A DNA stretch of 64,000 bases from Triticum aestivum (lineage: Eukaryota; Streptophyta; Magnoliopsida; Poales; Poaceae): contig NC_057803.1 in the NCBI RefSeq assembly GCF_018294505.1, positions 691,820,910 through 691,884,909 of the forward strand, written 5' to 3'. A program made the position numbers and the translations under genes. The notes beneath the pieces are model-generated. The model worked only from the letters and a program-made list of their open reading frames with translations, was not told the origin of the DNA and searched no databases. Shown one piece after another: positions 33,980 through 47,191 of this stretch (position 1 is its first letter; every line of letters starts with the position of its first letter).

Positions 33980-35817
33980 AGTTATGCTTGTTTTACCTTC
34001 CTATGCTCGTTGATTATTGTTCCCATAAGTTGTTTGCTCACAAAATCCCTATGCATAGGAAGTGGGTTAGACTTAAATGTGCTAGTCATATTCTTCATGA
34101 TGCTCCCGTTATGTTTCAATTCTTATCTTTTATGTGAGCATCATTGTCATCATCATGCCTAGCTAGAAAGGCATTAAAGAAAAGCGCTTGTTGGTAGACA
34201 ACCCAATATTTATTCTTACTGTTTTTGTGTGTCCACATGATTATGCTACTGTAGTAATCATGTTTTATAGCTTTTGTTTCAATAAAGTGCCAAGTAGAAC
34301 CTTTGGGAAGACTTGGGTGAAGTTTATGTGATCTTGCTGTGAAAAACAGAAACTTTAGCGCTCACGAGATTAGCTGCCATTTTTTACTGGAGAGTAATTT
34401 TAGGTTGATTATTTTTGCAGATGATTAATAGACAAATTACTCAGGTACAGAAATTTATTTCATAATTCTTTGGGGTTCCAGAAGTATACGTTTTATACAG
34501 ATTACTACAGACTGTTCTGTTTTTGACAGATTCTGTTTTCTATGTGTTGTTTGCTTATTATGATGCATCTATGGCTAGTATTAAGTGGTATGAACCATAG
34601 ATAAGTTGGAGTACAGTAGATATTACACCAATATGAATTTAGAATGAGTTCATTACAGTACCTAAGTGGCGGTTTTATTTTCTTATACTAACGGAGCTTA
34701 CGAGTTTTGTTTTGAGTTTTGTGTGGTTGAAGTTTTCAAGTTTGCTGTTATGGTTGCTTTCTTTACAGACTGTACTGTTTTGTCAGATTGCTGTTATGGT
34801 TGCATTGTTTGCATATGTTTGCTTGTTTAATGATTCTATTTGAGGATAGGAGTATTAAATATACAGAGGCATTTAGTATGCAATGTTGAATAATAATTGA
34901 AGTGATTTGTTACAGTAGAATGTGATAAGGTTTTGCATTGGTTTATACTAACCTATCTCACGAGTTCTTGTTGAGTTTGTTTTGAATGAAGCTTTTGATA
35001 AAAAGAGAAACCATGATTTGGGAGGAATTAAGGAGACACAAAAGTTCAAGCTTGGGGATGCCCAAGGAACCCCAAGATAATATTTCAAGAAGTCTCAAGC
35101 ATCTAAGCTTGGGGATGCCCCGGTAGGCATCCCACCTTTCTTCTCCAACAATTATCGGTTAGTATAGGTTGAGCCTAAAGTTTTGCTTGCTACTTGAATA
35201 CAATACCAAGATCTGAAATTCTTTAATGAGAGAGAGCCTTACACAAATTGGAATTTTCTAGAATACTCTATGTGCTTCACTTATATCTTTTGAGCATGAT
35301 AATTTTTGCTCTAGTGCTTCACTTATATCTTTTAGAGCACGGTGGTGGTTTTGTTTTAAAGAAACTATTGATCTCCCATGCTTCACTTAGATTATTTTGA
35401 GAGTCATTAATAGCATGGTAGTTTGCTTAATATTAATATACTTGGTATTCAAGATATGTGAAACTTTCTTATGAGTGTGTTGAATACCAAGATAAGTTTG
35501 ATGCTTGATAATTGTTTTGAGATATGGAGGTGATAATATCAAATTCATGCTAGTTGGGTGATTGTGAATTTGAGAAATGCTTGTGTTGAAGTTTGCAAGT
35601 CCCGTAGCATGCACGTATGGTTAAAGTTGTGTAACAAATTTGAAACATGAAGTGTACCTGGCTTGTGCATCCTTATGAGTGGCGGTCGGGGACGAGCGAT
35701 GGTCTTTTCCTACCAATCTATCCCCCTAGTAGCATGCGCGTAGTACTTGAATTTTTGATGACTTCTAAATTTTTGCAATAAGTATATGAGTTCTTTTGAC
35801 TAATGTTGAGTCCTCGT
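33980..35817 (+). other. LTR element internal non-coding region, left part
   Basis: AT/GT-rich sequence with the element-specific phrase 'agcgcttgttggtagacaac' near 34185 and two 'aagcttggggatgccc' repeats (35048 and 35105). It stops at 'gactaatgttgagtcctcgt', where the CACTA-derived block begins. There is no recognisable coding sequence. Confidence 0.6.
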
Positions 35818-36110
35818 GCTGGGTCTTCCCCCCGGCGGGATTTGCCTCTCCCAGCCTCAAACGCTCACCCGTAGCCCTCCCCGTGGCTAGGGTTTCGCGA
35901 GCGGCAACGCCTCCATCGTCAGCATGGCTCCGGCGACTTTGGCAGCTCCTCCCCGACATCTGCCGCACCCTCACATGTGGCTTAGCCCCTGGATGGTGCT
36001 ATTCCGCCCGGTGGCCATGGGGTACTCGAGCTCTCCTCCAGTGACTCCATCCCCTCCTCTTTCTCTCTCCCTCTCTCTCTCTCTAACTCTCCTCTGTTCT
36101 TTGATTGTAG

Positions 36111-37456
36111 GTATGCAGGAGGAAGGATGGATTGTAGATAGACTGGACAACAAGGATGGATGGCGCCTGGGGAGGGAGTGCTCGACCATGGCTGCTGCTC
36201 GGGATGCATCAGCCATGGATCTTACGCTGGCTATAGGTGAGCGCGTCCTCTCCTCCTCTCTACTCGATTGAATTACTGGTACTAGGATTCAGGGTTCAGA
36301 TGGGTTGAGGCAGTAGACTGTTTTGTGCATCTGAGTTAGAATTTGTTTATTTCGTCCTCGTGCTGTGTCATGTTAATTTTGTTGCATCCTACTGCCATAT
36401 CCAGCGGTTTTGTTTTCTGTTGCTGAACTTGAATTACATAGCTAGGATGGAGTTACTATCAAGTGTTTGCATCCTTTTAAGTTGGAGGATGCAGCGATTT
36501 GTGAGTGGGAAATGCCCTGGATTTTGGGCTCTAGATGGTCTGGGGTAGCTGAATGCCATGTTACCCTGTCATGTGAGTTTTGTTGCATCCTTATGTCATA
36601 TTCAGTTGTTTCCTATTATTGAACCCCAGTCTACACGCTAGCGCCGTGCGAGGGCAACCCTGGTCTCCTTCTTTGTCAGTCTTGGCTACAATAGTTGTTT
36701 GGTGTTGGTTCTACAATATTTTCAGTTCAACAGCAGTTCCTTTATTGTACTATGAATCTGCAGTACTTCTTTCTTTCCAACACAAGATCAAAAGATTAAG
36801 ATTATAGATGTATGTTGATGAATGGTCCATTATAGTAGTTCTTTCTGCAGTAATTTCATAGATTAAGATTACAGATGTATGTTCATGAATGATGAGTAGT
36901 TTCAGTTATTTCCCAATTTGAAAGAAACCGGAATAGGCAGTAGTAGGACAATGAGTCATCCTGCACTAGTACAAGTACATGAACAAGTAGTATTATACGA
37001 GTCAGTGTAATACATATGGTGTTGATTTTGAAATTTGATGCTCTCTAATGTTCCTATATATCCATTGACCAGAAACCTTTGCTATAGGTTTCTATAAGTT
37101 TCTCTGAATTAAGCGCTTCTCCATTCTTAGTACACCAGGACAAACATGTAATAGTTTTCATGATTGCTCACATGTCCTCTGAAATGTATTATTCCATTTT
37201 AATCATCAGGATGACAACAAGTTTTCTTCCCCTTCAGTTTTATCAATAGTCAGTTCAATGGAAACATGTTATTATTACATCTTATATTAAAAAGTACTGT
37301 CCTTTTAACATGTTTATTATTTCTTGTAGCCGCTGGCCTTGTCCTCCTCGAGGAGGAGGAGCAGGAGGGGCGCACCCAGCCACAACGGTCGCCGCCGTTA
37401 AGTGCTTCTTCCACCTGTAGCTCGAAATCCACGACGCCGTCGTCCAGCCACCCAAG
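36111..37456 (+). pseudogene. Two conserved exons of the CACTA-carried gene, copy in block D
   Basis: Exon 36111-36236 is preceded by a pyrimidine tract and TTGATTGTAG and followed by GTGAGC. ATG 36188 lies in a good plant start context (CGACCATGGCT). Exon 37330-37456 is bounded by TTCTTGTAG and GTGAAG. Joined by these sites, the frame stays open: 'MAAARDASAMDLTLAI' then a Glu-rich 'LVLLEEEEQEGR' and a Ser/Pro-rich tail. A later exon-like piece at 38050-38200 reads 'MDSHDATDLMLPAVFPDHFR'. No domain is recognised. It may be a captured host gene or an element-specific transcript. Confidence 0.45.
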
Positions 37457-39846
37457 GTGAAGGTGACCCCAACCCCCATCCGCCCCTCTCCCCTCCTTGT
37501 TTCATTTGATCTAGCAGCCATGGTTTTGGGTTCCTCAAGGTTGCCTAATTACTTTACGATGTATGGATCCAACAATTTTGTTTGCTACAGAATAGCACCA
37601 ACCTAGCTAGTCTACAATTTTGTTTACGTTGATGCCCCTGCACAGGATGTGCAGCAAGCCTTCCAATCTGCTTGTTTTGTTTCTGTTGGTATGTGTATGT
37701 GCAAAATGATAGGTGCCTGCCCTGTGGTTTATAAACACATAATTATAACAGTAAGATGATATTCAGGCCCTGTTTGGAGTCACTCGAGATCCTAAAAATA
37801 CGAGGAGCTGGGAAGCATCTGTTTCCCAGTTCTGAACAGGGCCTCAAATTTCTTAAGATGTGCTTTCTGCCCTAACTAGATAATTTCTTTATTGACTAGC
37901 AGCACTCACACTTCGTATTACAAATCCGCCATGCATACAATCCAATTATATCAACATGTAGTTGCTTTGTATATCCTGTAAATAATTTCTTTGCACGCCC
38001 ATTCTGCCATCTCAACAATGATGATTTAATTATGATTTCTGCTAATGGATGGATTCACATGATGCGACGGACCTGATGCTGCCAGCTGTCTTCCCCGACC
38101 ACTTCCGTGAGCTGCTCCTGCCGCTGACCCTACTCAACTTTGCCCGTTGCCTGCTGTTAATGCTGGAGAGACAATTTCCTCGATCTGTCTCTTCTTCCTC
38201 CTGTCAACTACATATGTGATGATTCTGTAACTGCTCTAGTTTGGGTGTAGCTGCAACTTCTATATTTTGATCTGTTGCCGGCTTCATATGTTAGCTTCAC
38301 ATTTTGATCTGTTGAACTTTCCCAGATTATGTCAAGCAACTAATTTGGCTTTTGATCACTGTTTTTACTTTCCTGTGCTTCTCATACTGTACGTAAAACC
38401 TATTGCTGAACTGAAGATGCTATTTGTCTTGTCATGCTTTTTGTCTTGTCATGTGCTGAAATTAAGTGGCAGCATTAGATGCAAATCTATTAGTGTTGTT
38501 AAATTACTGGTAGGCTAGCTACAAGCTAGAGGGAGAGCAAGGGACTGAAACCTGGCAACAGAACTACTGATGTAATATGCAAAGAACAAATTGAAACCAT
38601 GTTCTTCAGAATTAAAGGGTCTGATTGATATCGGTCCTTCTTTTGACAGATATAATATGTATCCTGGCTTGTTATTTTCCTCTTTAGCAAATTGTAGACA
38701 TGAATCTCTAGTTGACCTTTTTCTTCGTACACCTATATCGGTTCTATTACATATTTTTGAACTTACTGCAAATTCTATTATATGTGAGGTACTTCTGTTC
38801 CTGCAAGCATTGACACAATATGTCGTGCGCAGGGATCTCTACATCCGAGTCCCAGCCGTCCTCCGTAGCAAAGAGCTAGGCCAAGTGAGCAAGTAGTGCT
38901 GCTGGTTCCTTCGAGGATACGTGTTGCTGGTAGAAGCAAGGCGTATCAGGCATCATCTCACTTGTGTCGTTGTGGTAAGACTAGAACGCCATCATCTCTA
39001 GCTATTTGAAGTTGTTTGAATCTGTTGCTTTATCATACATTCGATCCGTAAATCTGTATTTCTGTGAAATTTTGTTAAATATATATTTTCTAGATTGTCT
39101 ATACACTAAACCTGGAGGTTTGAATATCTACTCCAGTAATGAAAATGGTACTCTAATGCCTTTGTGTTCACCCTTTTACAGGAGCTCCAGGCCTAGGAAA
39201 TTTCAAGTTCGAAGCGGCGTGTAGCCCTACGCAACAAAGATTAGTTATGTTTGACTGTAATAAACTGTAAATACTATAGTACTGTAATAGTAGGCATATC
39301 TGGGTTGTAATAGACTATGTACAGGAGCTCCAGGCCTAAGAAATTCTACATTTGTTCTATTATATTTAAAATATTAATTATTTGTGTGATTTGAAGACGT
39401 GTGAAATGGAAACCTGATTAGTGGGACCCATTTGTGAAAATAATCTAAGCAATGCTCACATTGTTGACATTTGGGACCAATATAGGAGACTATGACAAGT
39501 GGGACCCATATGACTTGTGGGACCAGATTGAAAAATATAGACTCAAAAACTAAAAAGGCCATGGCCCAAAATAAAAAAAAAGGATAAATTGTTGGGCCAG
39601 GCCCATGTAGCTAGAGAAAATTCACAGAAAAATATACAGATTGCCACGCTGGATGCCTACGTGGCCTGGGGAGGTTGCTAGTGACCAAAATGCCACAATA
39701 GACGTATTTTGGTCATAAACGTCTATGACCATTCTAGAAGAAAGGTCGCTATAGTCAGTTTACGACCACCAGCTTTTGACCTTATGTTTTTGGTCACAAA
39801 AAGGTCACAAATTGAAAACAATGACCATTCAGTGACCAATAGTGCT

Positions 39847-39875
39847 AGTCACAAGTTGACATATTTCTTGTAGTG
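39847..39875 (-). mobile_element. CACTA 3' terminus in block D
   Basis: Reverse complement reads CACTACAAGAAATATGTCAA and then CTTGTGAC. It matches the terminus at 59754-59782. No 5' terminus of this copy exists, because block D begins inside the element. Confidence 0.85.
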
Positions 39876-40591
39876 ACGTCTAGGTCGTTTCGGGCCCTAA
39901 CCCCATTGCAATTGGCCCCCTGACTCAACACTCTACAAGCTTTAGATAAACACAAAAGTTTCATGGTCAGAATTCGAGACCAAACCATCACATGGAACGA
40001 AAATTTAACATATAGACCAGAATCCAGGATAGTCAACTACAAGAGATAATAATATCAAAGTCAAAAATGAATAATCGTCCATGCATGTACATTTGAATGA
40101 AGGTATGAACAGGAAACACATTAAGATTTATGTTACTCCACAGCTTTGGTACCCAGCAATTAATCGTTCGGCATTCAATGGATTGTACGTCTAGAGTTAG
40201 GAGCAATGAGGCATAGATCAATGTTATCTGAGGGTCTATCATTTTGCGGTCATAATCTCATGTACAGATTGAATTGCCTTGCCCCTAGATGTAAGCTCAT
40301 ACAAGCATGTGGTGGCTAGTTAACGTTGAGGGGGAGTAAGCATAAACTATAATTTGTATTCAGTTGTTGATTACATAGTGTTCCTGAACTGATCCCATGC
40401 ACACCTATTAGTTAGATGCCCACAATCTTATGGACAACTTGGCTCTATTATCTTTTGCTGGTGAGGGGTGCAATGCTCCTTTTCCACGTCGATTATGCAT
40501 ATTGGAAGAAAATTTGAAAATGCGTGTTCAGTATGACCGCCTTCTAATATGGAGCAGCATCAGTCCACATGACAAACCACGAACATGCAAG

Positions 40592-43440
40592 AATTAGCAG
40601 TGATGACAACCAAGTGCCAGCCATCCACCAGAAACACTAATTATGGAGTGTCCCACCAGGGAGATTATGCTTTGTGGAACCATCCGCACATTGCAACTGC
40701 AATAGAAATATATGCATGTATGTGAACCAGGATAGGTTAGATAAACCATCTCAACTCGTTCTAGTGCCTCTAGTGAAGGAGGAACCAAGGATCGCTTGGA
40801 AAGTATCCGACCACCTAGAGATCACACGACAACCACATGCAACTGAGCTGCATGGGGTTATGTAGCGATGTAGCACTGATCTGCTGCTGGGCACTGACGA
40901 CAATGCTAAACTGAAGATATTGAAAGGCCCAAAGATTTAGTTTACGTTTACGTGGAAAGAAACTACTCATATGTGGTTGCAATGAAGCTGGGACACGCTC
41001 AACCAACAAACTGGCTCTGACAATGCGATTAGAATGTATCGGGAATTATGCTCAGCCTTGAGATTTGCTGCAATCAGTAACTTGAGGCACCCAAGATACA
41101 TTCAGCTCTTTCCCCAGATCAGTGAGTTAGAGTGGTATGACATCATGCTACTTATGCTCTTCGGTGGCACTGATAATTCGTGCCATCATGAGCAGTCACG
41201 CGGACAATCACAAACCCATCTTATGACCCGAAAATTCCTGTTGTTTGCTCCTAGTCCTTGATCGGCCCCTGGTTGACTGGACTGTTTTTGCAACAGATAG
41301 AGTTAGCTATACTTAATTCGATGCAGGTTTGGTTCAGAGCAAAAACATTGTTTTCCTTTGTTGCCAGCAAATATTAGACATTCAATGGTCATTGGCCATA
41401 GCTATATCGAACAATCTGGATAACATAAACGACTAATGAAGCTTAGCTATGATTGCAAATATTACACCTAGCTTTCCTAGCAAGATTGAATGTTCGAATG
41501 GTGGTTCAACTCATGTTGCTTTTTTTAGAGGGCTTGGCATATTCAAAATTGTGGCATTTTTGCTAAAGGTGGTGCACCATTCCGTCTCCTTTCTTCAATC
41601 CTATTTGGTGAACCTTAATGCTGCCCCTGTTGGTGTTTTGATAGCTGATAACAATGGTAAATAGAAAGCTCAAGCATAGCCTATTCCTGCTGCTGTTTCG
41701 ACTGACAGAAATCCATCCAGCTGAACTCCACCCCAGGTGATTAGATTTAGTTAAATATTAACGCGAGTATTGATCTTGTTGTTGGTGTCCTTAGCCTGGG
41801 TGCTATTGCCCGATATTCGTGTCTCGATCCTGTTCTAGGCTGAGAACAGCTAACTGTTATGCCATCATGTTGATGAGGCTGAGGTGTTGGCATGTGCGTT
41901 TGGGCCCTGTGTTCTATACTCATGCGACTAATCATCTGATCCTACGGGCTGATAGCTATGTGATTGTTAGTGTCATCACCACCATGTTAGAGATACCTGA
42001 CTATGGAAATTAGAGACTTATGCTCCATATTACACTCTACAAAAAGTAGTGAGAATTGATTAATTTAAAAAATAGCATGCTATAGAGAAATAGCACAGAC
42101 CTTAAAATACGCTATTATCAATGCTATACCGCCGTATAGTGTGCTATTAGAGAGACATGGTACATTGATTTATTTAACGAGACAATTCTCAACACACTAT
42201 AGCATTGCTATTAGCGGTGTTATAGCGCTTTTTCAGTGGGATTGATAAATTAGGGTATGTCATTTTGTGTGATAATGTCATGTACAGGTTGAATGACGTT
42301 ATCCCTAGGTGGAAGCTCATACAAACATGTGGTAGCTAACCAACGTTGAGGGAGAGTAAGCCTAAACTCTAATTTATATTCAGGTGTTGATTACACATCG
42401 TTCTTGAGCTGATCTCTAGCACACATATTGTTTTAGATGCCCAGAATCTCATGCACAGCTTGACTCTACTATCTTTTGCTGGTGACGATTGCAATGCTCC
42501 CATTTGCAGATCGAGTGTGCGTATTGGAAGGGAATTTCCAAATGTATGTTAAGCATGTTCGGCTTCTAATGCGGAGTAGCATCATTTCACATGACCGGCC
42601 ATAAACATGCAAGAACTCTTCACACCCGACTGGTAATTTGATTTTTCTGCTGAAATGGACAATTGAACTTGTGAACATAGAAGCTCTACATCAGACATTT
42701 GAACTCATATGAAACACACTAATGTGAACATGATGTACCCACTGAACATGTATGCATGAGTAGTGATGTCAACCAACCATTCACCAAACACATTTGGAAC
42801 TAATTAAGGAGGGGCCCACAGAAGATATTATGCTTTCTGGACCCATCCCCACATTGCAACTACAATGGAAATATATGTAGGTAACCGATGATAGGTTGGA
42901 TAAATCATCAGCCCATAAGCCTTCTCAGTTTGTTCTAGTGCCTCTACTGAAGGAGGTGCCAAGCATTGATTTTGTAAAGTATCCAGCCACCTAGAGATCG
43001 CACGACAACCACAGGATACTAGATGCATGGGACTGGGTAGTGGTGTAGCCACATCCTAGCAAACCTGGGATCCTGTAGGGCTCTAACAACAATAATCAAT
43101 TGAATCTATTGAAATGTGCAAGGATTTATCCTATTTACGTGGAAAAGAACTACTCCATGTGGTTGCAATGGAGCTTGCGCAGGCCTAGCCAAGAAACTGG
43201 CTCCGCCACTAGGATTAGGAAGCATCGGGAATTATTCCCGACCTTCAGATTTGCTACAATTAGTGACTTCGGGCACCCAGGATGCATGCAGTCCTTTAGC
43301 AGGATCAGTGAGTTAGAGTGGTATGACATCATGCTGCATCTTCTCTTCTATGGTACTTAGAACTGGTGCTGACATGTGCGGTCAGATGCGAAAAGCCATG
43401 ATGCCATCTTAGCATAAGAAAATTCATGTTGTTTGCTCCT
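40592..43440 (+). repeat. Tandem degenerate modules within block D
   Basis: 40592-42245 and 42740-43440 are diverged copies of one another, offset about 2.15 kb. Both have 'ggatag/ataggttggataaa', 'tctagtgcctct', 'gaaggagg', 'cacctagagatcgcacgaca', 'aaactggctcc' and 'gatcagtgagttagagtggt'. A third relic of the leading part lies at 44460-44770. No coherent ORF is seen. Confidence 0.6.
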
Positions 43441-44090
43441 AGTCCTTGATCGGCATCTGGAAACATGATTGCACGCATCTTCATCTACTTTGATATATAA
43501 AGAAAATTCTTTCATATAATTGGGACCCCCATATATATCCCCATAACCAAAAGTTGAGAATAATTAAACTCTGGAACAACAATGTTACCTCCATTGTAAA
43601 TTGCAAAACCAACATCTTTGGAAGAGACGAAGAACTTGAAAGTCTAGTTTTGCAATCTTTAAACTCTGAACAAGGAGGCATGTCTACAAAAGCGGGAAAG
43701 GTGAATAGTACTTTCAGTTTCATCGATGAGTTTGATGTTGGACCTGGTGAATTCTTTTTTTTTGCGGGTAGGTGAATTATGCCACTAAGAAGTAGCTTCT
43801 GCCTTTCAATGAAGTTGATTTGGAGATGGACATGATCAGGAGAAAGCCAGAAAAATTGTATGGGGGGGGGCTATTGTTGTTGCTTCACCGTTGTGTAGGG
43901 CCAAGACCACTAAAATATAGTTATTTATTCCCAAAAGGTCATATTAGTAGCTCTAACAATGTAATTTTATCAATGTTGGCACAGACCATGGCCCCAACTC
44001 GCCCCCACTCCCGCCGTCACTGGACATGACGAGGCTAGCCAGCCACATGATCACTTAGGCCCAAAATCAAGAAACAGGACATTGGCAGCC

Positions 44091-44777
44091 ATGGTCGGAG
44101 TGACCAGCTACGAAGAGGAGTGGCGACCGTTGTCAGAGTAACCAGGGAAGGACATTAGTGGACGCAATGGTAGGAGTGACCAGGGGCGATGGAGCACTTA
44201 GATGGAGCCTAGAGATAGGGCCGAGAGCCAGAGGTTTGCTTAGTGGACCAACATTAACTATTTATCTCATTGGTGACACATACATGCAAATGAATATTAG
44301 GATCAACAAGAACGTACAACAATGATAAATCAAAATACAAGCAAATATTTATTTGAAAATAAAAGGAGATCCAACATCAAAAAGCATTGGATGACAAAGC
44401 ATTCACATGCCAGCAACCTGGAAAAAATGCATCATCTGAATTCTAGAAGCTTTTCATAAACGCAATTTTTCATAATCAGAACCGGACACTGAACCATCAT
44501 ATGGCACCAGAATTTAACATATAGACCAAAGCCCCGAATAGTAAACTGCAAGACATAATACAATCAAAGTTAAAAATGAATAATCGTCCATGCATGTCCA
44601 TAAAAAAGGAAACACAGTAAGATTGAAATAATTTTACAACGTTGCTTCCCAACAATTAATCATTTGGCAGCCAATTTATTGGCCTTCTAGACAGAGGAGG
44701 GTTTATTATTTTTCCCTGATAATATGATGTACAGATTGAATTCCATTACCCATAGGTTGAAGTTCATGCAAACATAT
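44091..44777 (+). repeat. Block D extension beyond its partner
   Basis: Continues the D flank past the place where the partner is cut by a second CACTA element. 44470-44770 is a diverged repeat of 39955-40310 ('gaatttaacatatagaccaa', 'aatgaataatcgtccatgca', 'gtacagattgaatt'). Confidence 0.6.
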
Positions 44778-45530
44778 TCCTCTTCATGTAGTGAGTCCCA
44801 TATGTTGTGCTTCAAAGTAGGACCTTTTTCCTCATGTAGTGAGTCTCATAAGTTGTCTTTTTATACTAGTGGGAATTTTTCATTATAGAAATTGGCTTGT
44901 ATATTCCTACGATGGGCTTCCTCAAATGCCCTAGGTCTTCGTGAGCAAGCAAGTTGGATGCACACCCACTAGTTTTCTTTTGTTGAGCATTCATAGCTCT
45001 AGTGCATTCGTTGCATGGAAATCCCTACTCCTCATGTTGACATCAATTGATGGGCATCTCCATAGCCCGTTGATTAGCCTCGTCAATGTGAGACTTTCTC
45101 CTTTTTTGTCTTCTCCACACAATCCCCATCATCATATTCTATTCCACCCATAGTGCTATATCCATGGCTCACGCTCATGTATTGCGTGAAGGTTGAAAAA
45201 GTTTGAGATTATTTAAGTATGAAACAATTGCGTGGCTTGTCATCAGGGGTATAGAAGTTGGGAACATCTTTGTGTGACGAAAATGAAGCATAGCCTAACT
45301 ATATGATTTTGTAGGGATGAACTTTCTTTTGCCATGTTATTTTGAGAAGACATGATTGCTTTGATTAGTATGCTTGAAGTATTATTATTTTTGTGTCAAT
45401 ATGAACTTTTGTGTTGAATCTTTCGGATCTGAATATTCATATCACAATTAAGAAGTATCACTCCGCATCAAAAATTCTTTTTTATCATTTACCTACTCGA
45501 GGACGAGCAGGAATTAAGCTTGGGGATGCT
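44778..45530 (+). other. LTR element internal non-coding region, right part
   Basis: Element-specific sequence resumes ('atactagtgggaatttttca', 'ctcgaggacgagcaggaatt') and runs to 'aagcttggggatgct' directly before the right LTR, which takes the place of the polypurine tract. There is no coding sequence. Confidence 0.65.
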
Positions 45531-46121
45531 TGATACGTCTCCAACGTATCTATAATTTTTTATTGCTCCATGCTACTTTATCTATTGTTTTAGGCAATAT
45601 TGGGCTTTATTATCCACTTTTATATTATTTTTGGGACTAACCTATTGACCGGAGGCCCAGCCCAGATTTGTTGTTTTATGCCTATTTCAGTGTTTCGAGG
45701 AAAAGGAATATCACACGCAGTCAAAACGGAACGAAATCAACTGAAGAAGTTAATTTTGGAAGGAAAACAACCTGATGGGCTTGGAGTGCACGCTAGGGGA
45801 GTCCCTGGCTGCCCACGAGGGTGGAGGGCTCCCCCTCTGGGCGCGCCCCCTACCTCGTGAGCAACCCCGAGGTCCACCGACGTACCCCCTGCACCCATAT
45901 ATACCTATGTACCCTAAAACTTCTAGAACAGAAGATAGATCAGGAGTTCCACCGCCGCAAGCCTCTGTAGCCACCAAAAACCAATCGGGACCCTGTTCCG
46001 GCACCCTGTCGGAGGGGGATCCCATCACCGGAGGCCATCTTCATCATCCTGGCGCTATCCATGACGAGGAGGGAGTAGTTCACCCTCGGGACTGAGGGTA
46101 TGTACAAGTAGCTATGTGTTT

Positions 46122-46167
<46 letters not shown>

Positions 46168-47191
46168 GTGTTCTCTCTCGTGTTCCTCTATGGCACGATC
46201 TTGATGTATCCCGAGCTTTGCTATTGTAGTTGGATCTTATGATGTTTCTCCCCCTCTAGTCTCTTGTGATGAATTGAGTTTCCCCTTTGAAGTTATCTTA
46301 TCGGATTGAGTCTTTTATGAACACTAGATGTATGTCTTGCGTGGGATAACCGTGATGACAATGGGTTATTCTATTGATCCACTTGATGTATGTTTTGGTT
46401 ATCAACTTGCGGATTTCGTGACACTTGGGAACCTATGCATAGGGGTTGGCATAGGTTCTTGACTCTCCGGTAGTAGCTTTGGGGCACTCTTTGAAGAACT
46501 TTTATGTTGGTTGGATGAATCTGATATTGTGTGATGCATATCGTATAATCATGCCCACGGATACTTGAGGTGACAATGGAGTATCTAGGTGACATTAGGG
46601 TTTTGGTTGATTTGTGTCTTATGGTGTTATTCTAGTACGAACTCTTTTATAGATTGATCCGAACGAATAGCTTTGTGGTGGTTTCGTACCCGACCATAAT
46701 CTCTACGTTTGTTCTCTGCTATTAGTGGCTTTGGAGTGACTCTTTGTTGCATGTTGAGGGCTTGTCATATGTTCTATCTATGTTATTATTGTTGAGAGAA
46801 CTTACACTAGTGAAAGTATGAACCCTAGGCCTTGTTTCCTATCATTGCAATACCGTTTACGCTCACTTTTACCGCTCGTTACCTTGCTATTTTTATTATT
46901 TCAAATTACAAAAACCCATATCTACTATCTATTTTGCACTTGTATCTTCATCTCTTCGCCGAACTAGTGCACCTATACAATTTACCATTGTATTGGGTGT
47001 GTTGAGGACACAAGAGACTTTTTGTTATTTGGTTGCAGGGTTGTTTGAGAGAGACCATCTTCATCCTACGCCTCCTACGGATTGATAAACCTTAGGTCAT
47101 CCACTTGAGGGAAATTTGCTATTGTCCTACAAACCTGTGCACTTGCAGGCCCAACAATGTCTACAAGAAGAAGGTTGTGTAGTAGACATCA
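45531..47191 (+). repeat. Right LTR
   Basis: 1661 bp, TGATACGTCT...GTAGACATCA, followed by the target duplication CAGGT. The (TC)n at 46124-46165 is about twice as long as in the left LTR. Confidence 0.93.

Larger units (their letters stand above)
35818..44090 (+). repeat. Block D: copy of 55634-63873 inside the LTR element
   Basis: Collinear with 55634-63873 from GCTGGGTCTTCCCCCCGGCG to the '(t)ggcagcc' at 44090, at about 95-97% identity by eye. It contains the inner and 3' part of a CACTA element (to 39875) plus 4.2 kb of that element's flank. D lacks about 85 bp present at 59470-59550 and has about 25 bp more near 40440. It has LTR-element sequence on both sides. Confidence 0.9.
31708..47191 (+). 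mobile_element. Non-autonomous LTR retrotransposon (LARD type), 15.5 kb
   Basis: Two long terminal repeats start TGATAC and end GACATCA. A tRNA-Asp primer-binding site follows the left one, and a perfect 5-bp target duplication (CAGGT) flanks the whole. The internal 12.2 kb has no gag, protease, reverse transcriptase or integrase that I can see; it carries one conserved-looking ORF (33467-33979). About 9 kb of foreign CACTA-derived sequence lies inside it. The family is very abundant in Triticeae, from memory; I cannot name it safely. The element interrupts an ORF1-like pseudogene. Confidence 0.92.
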
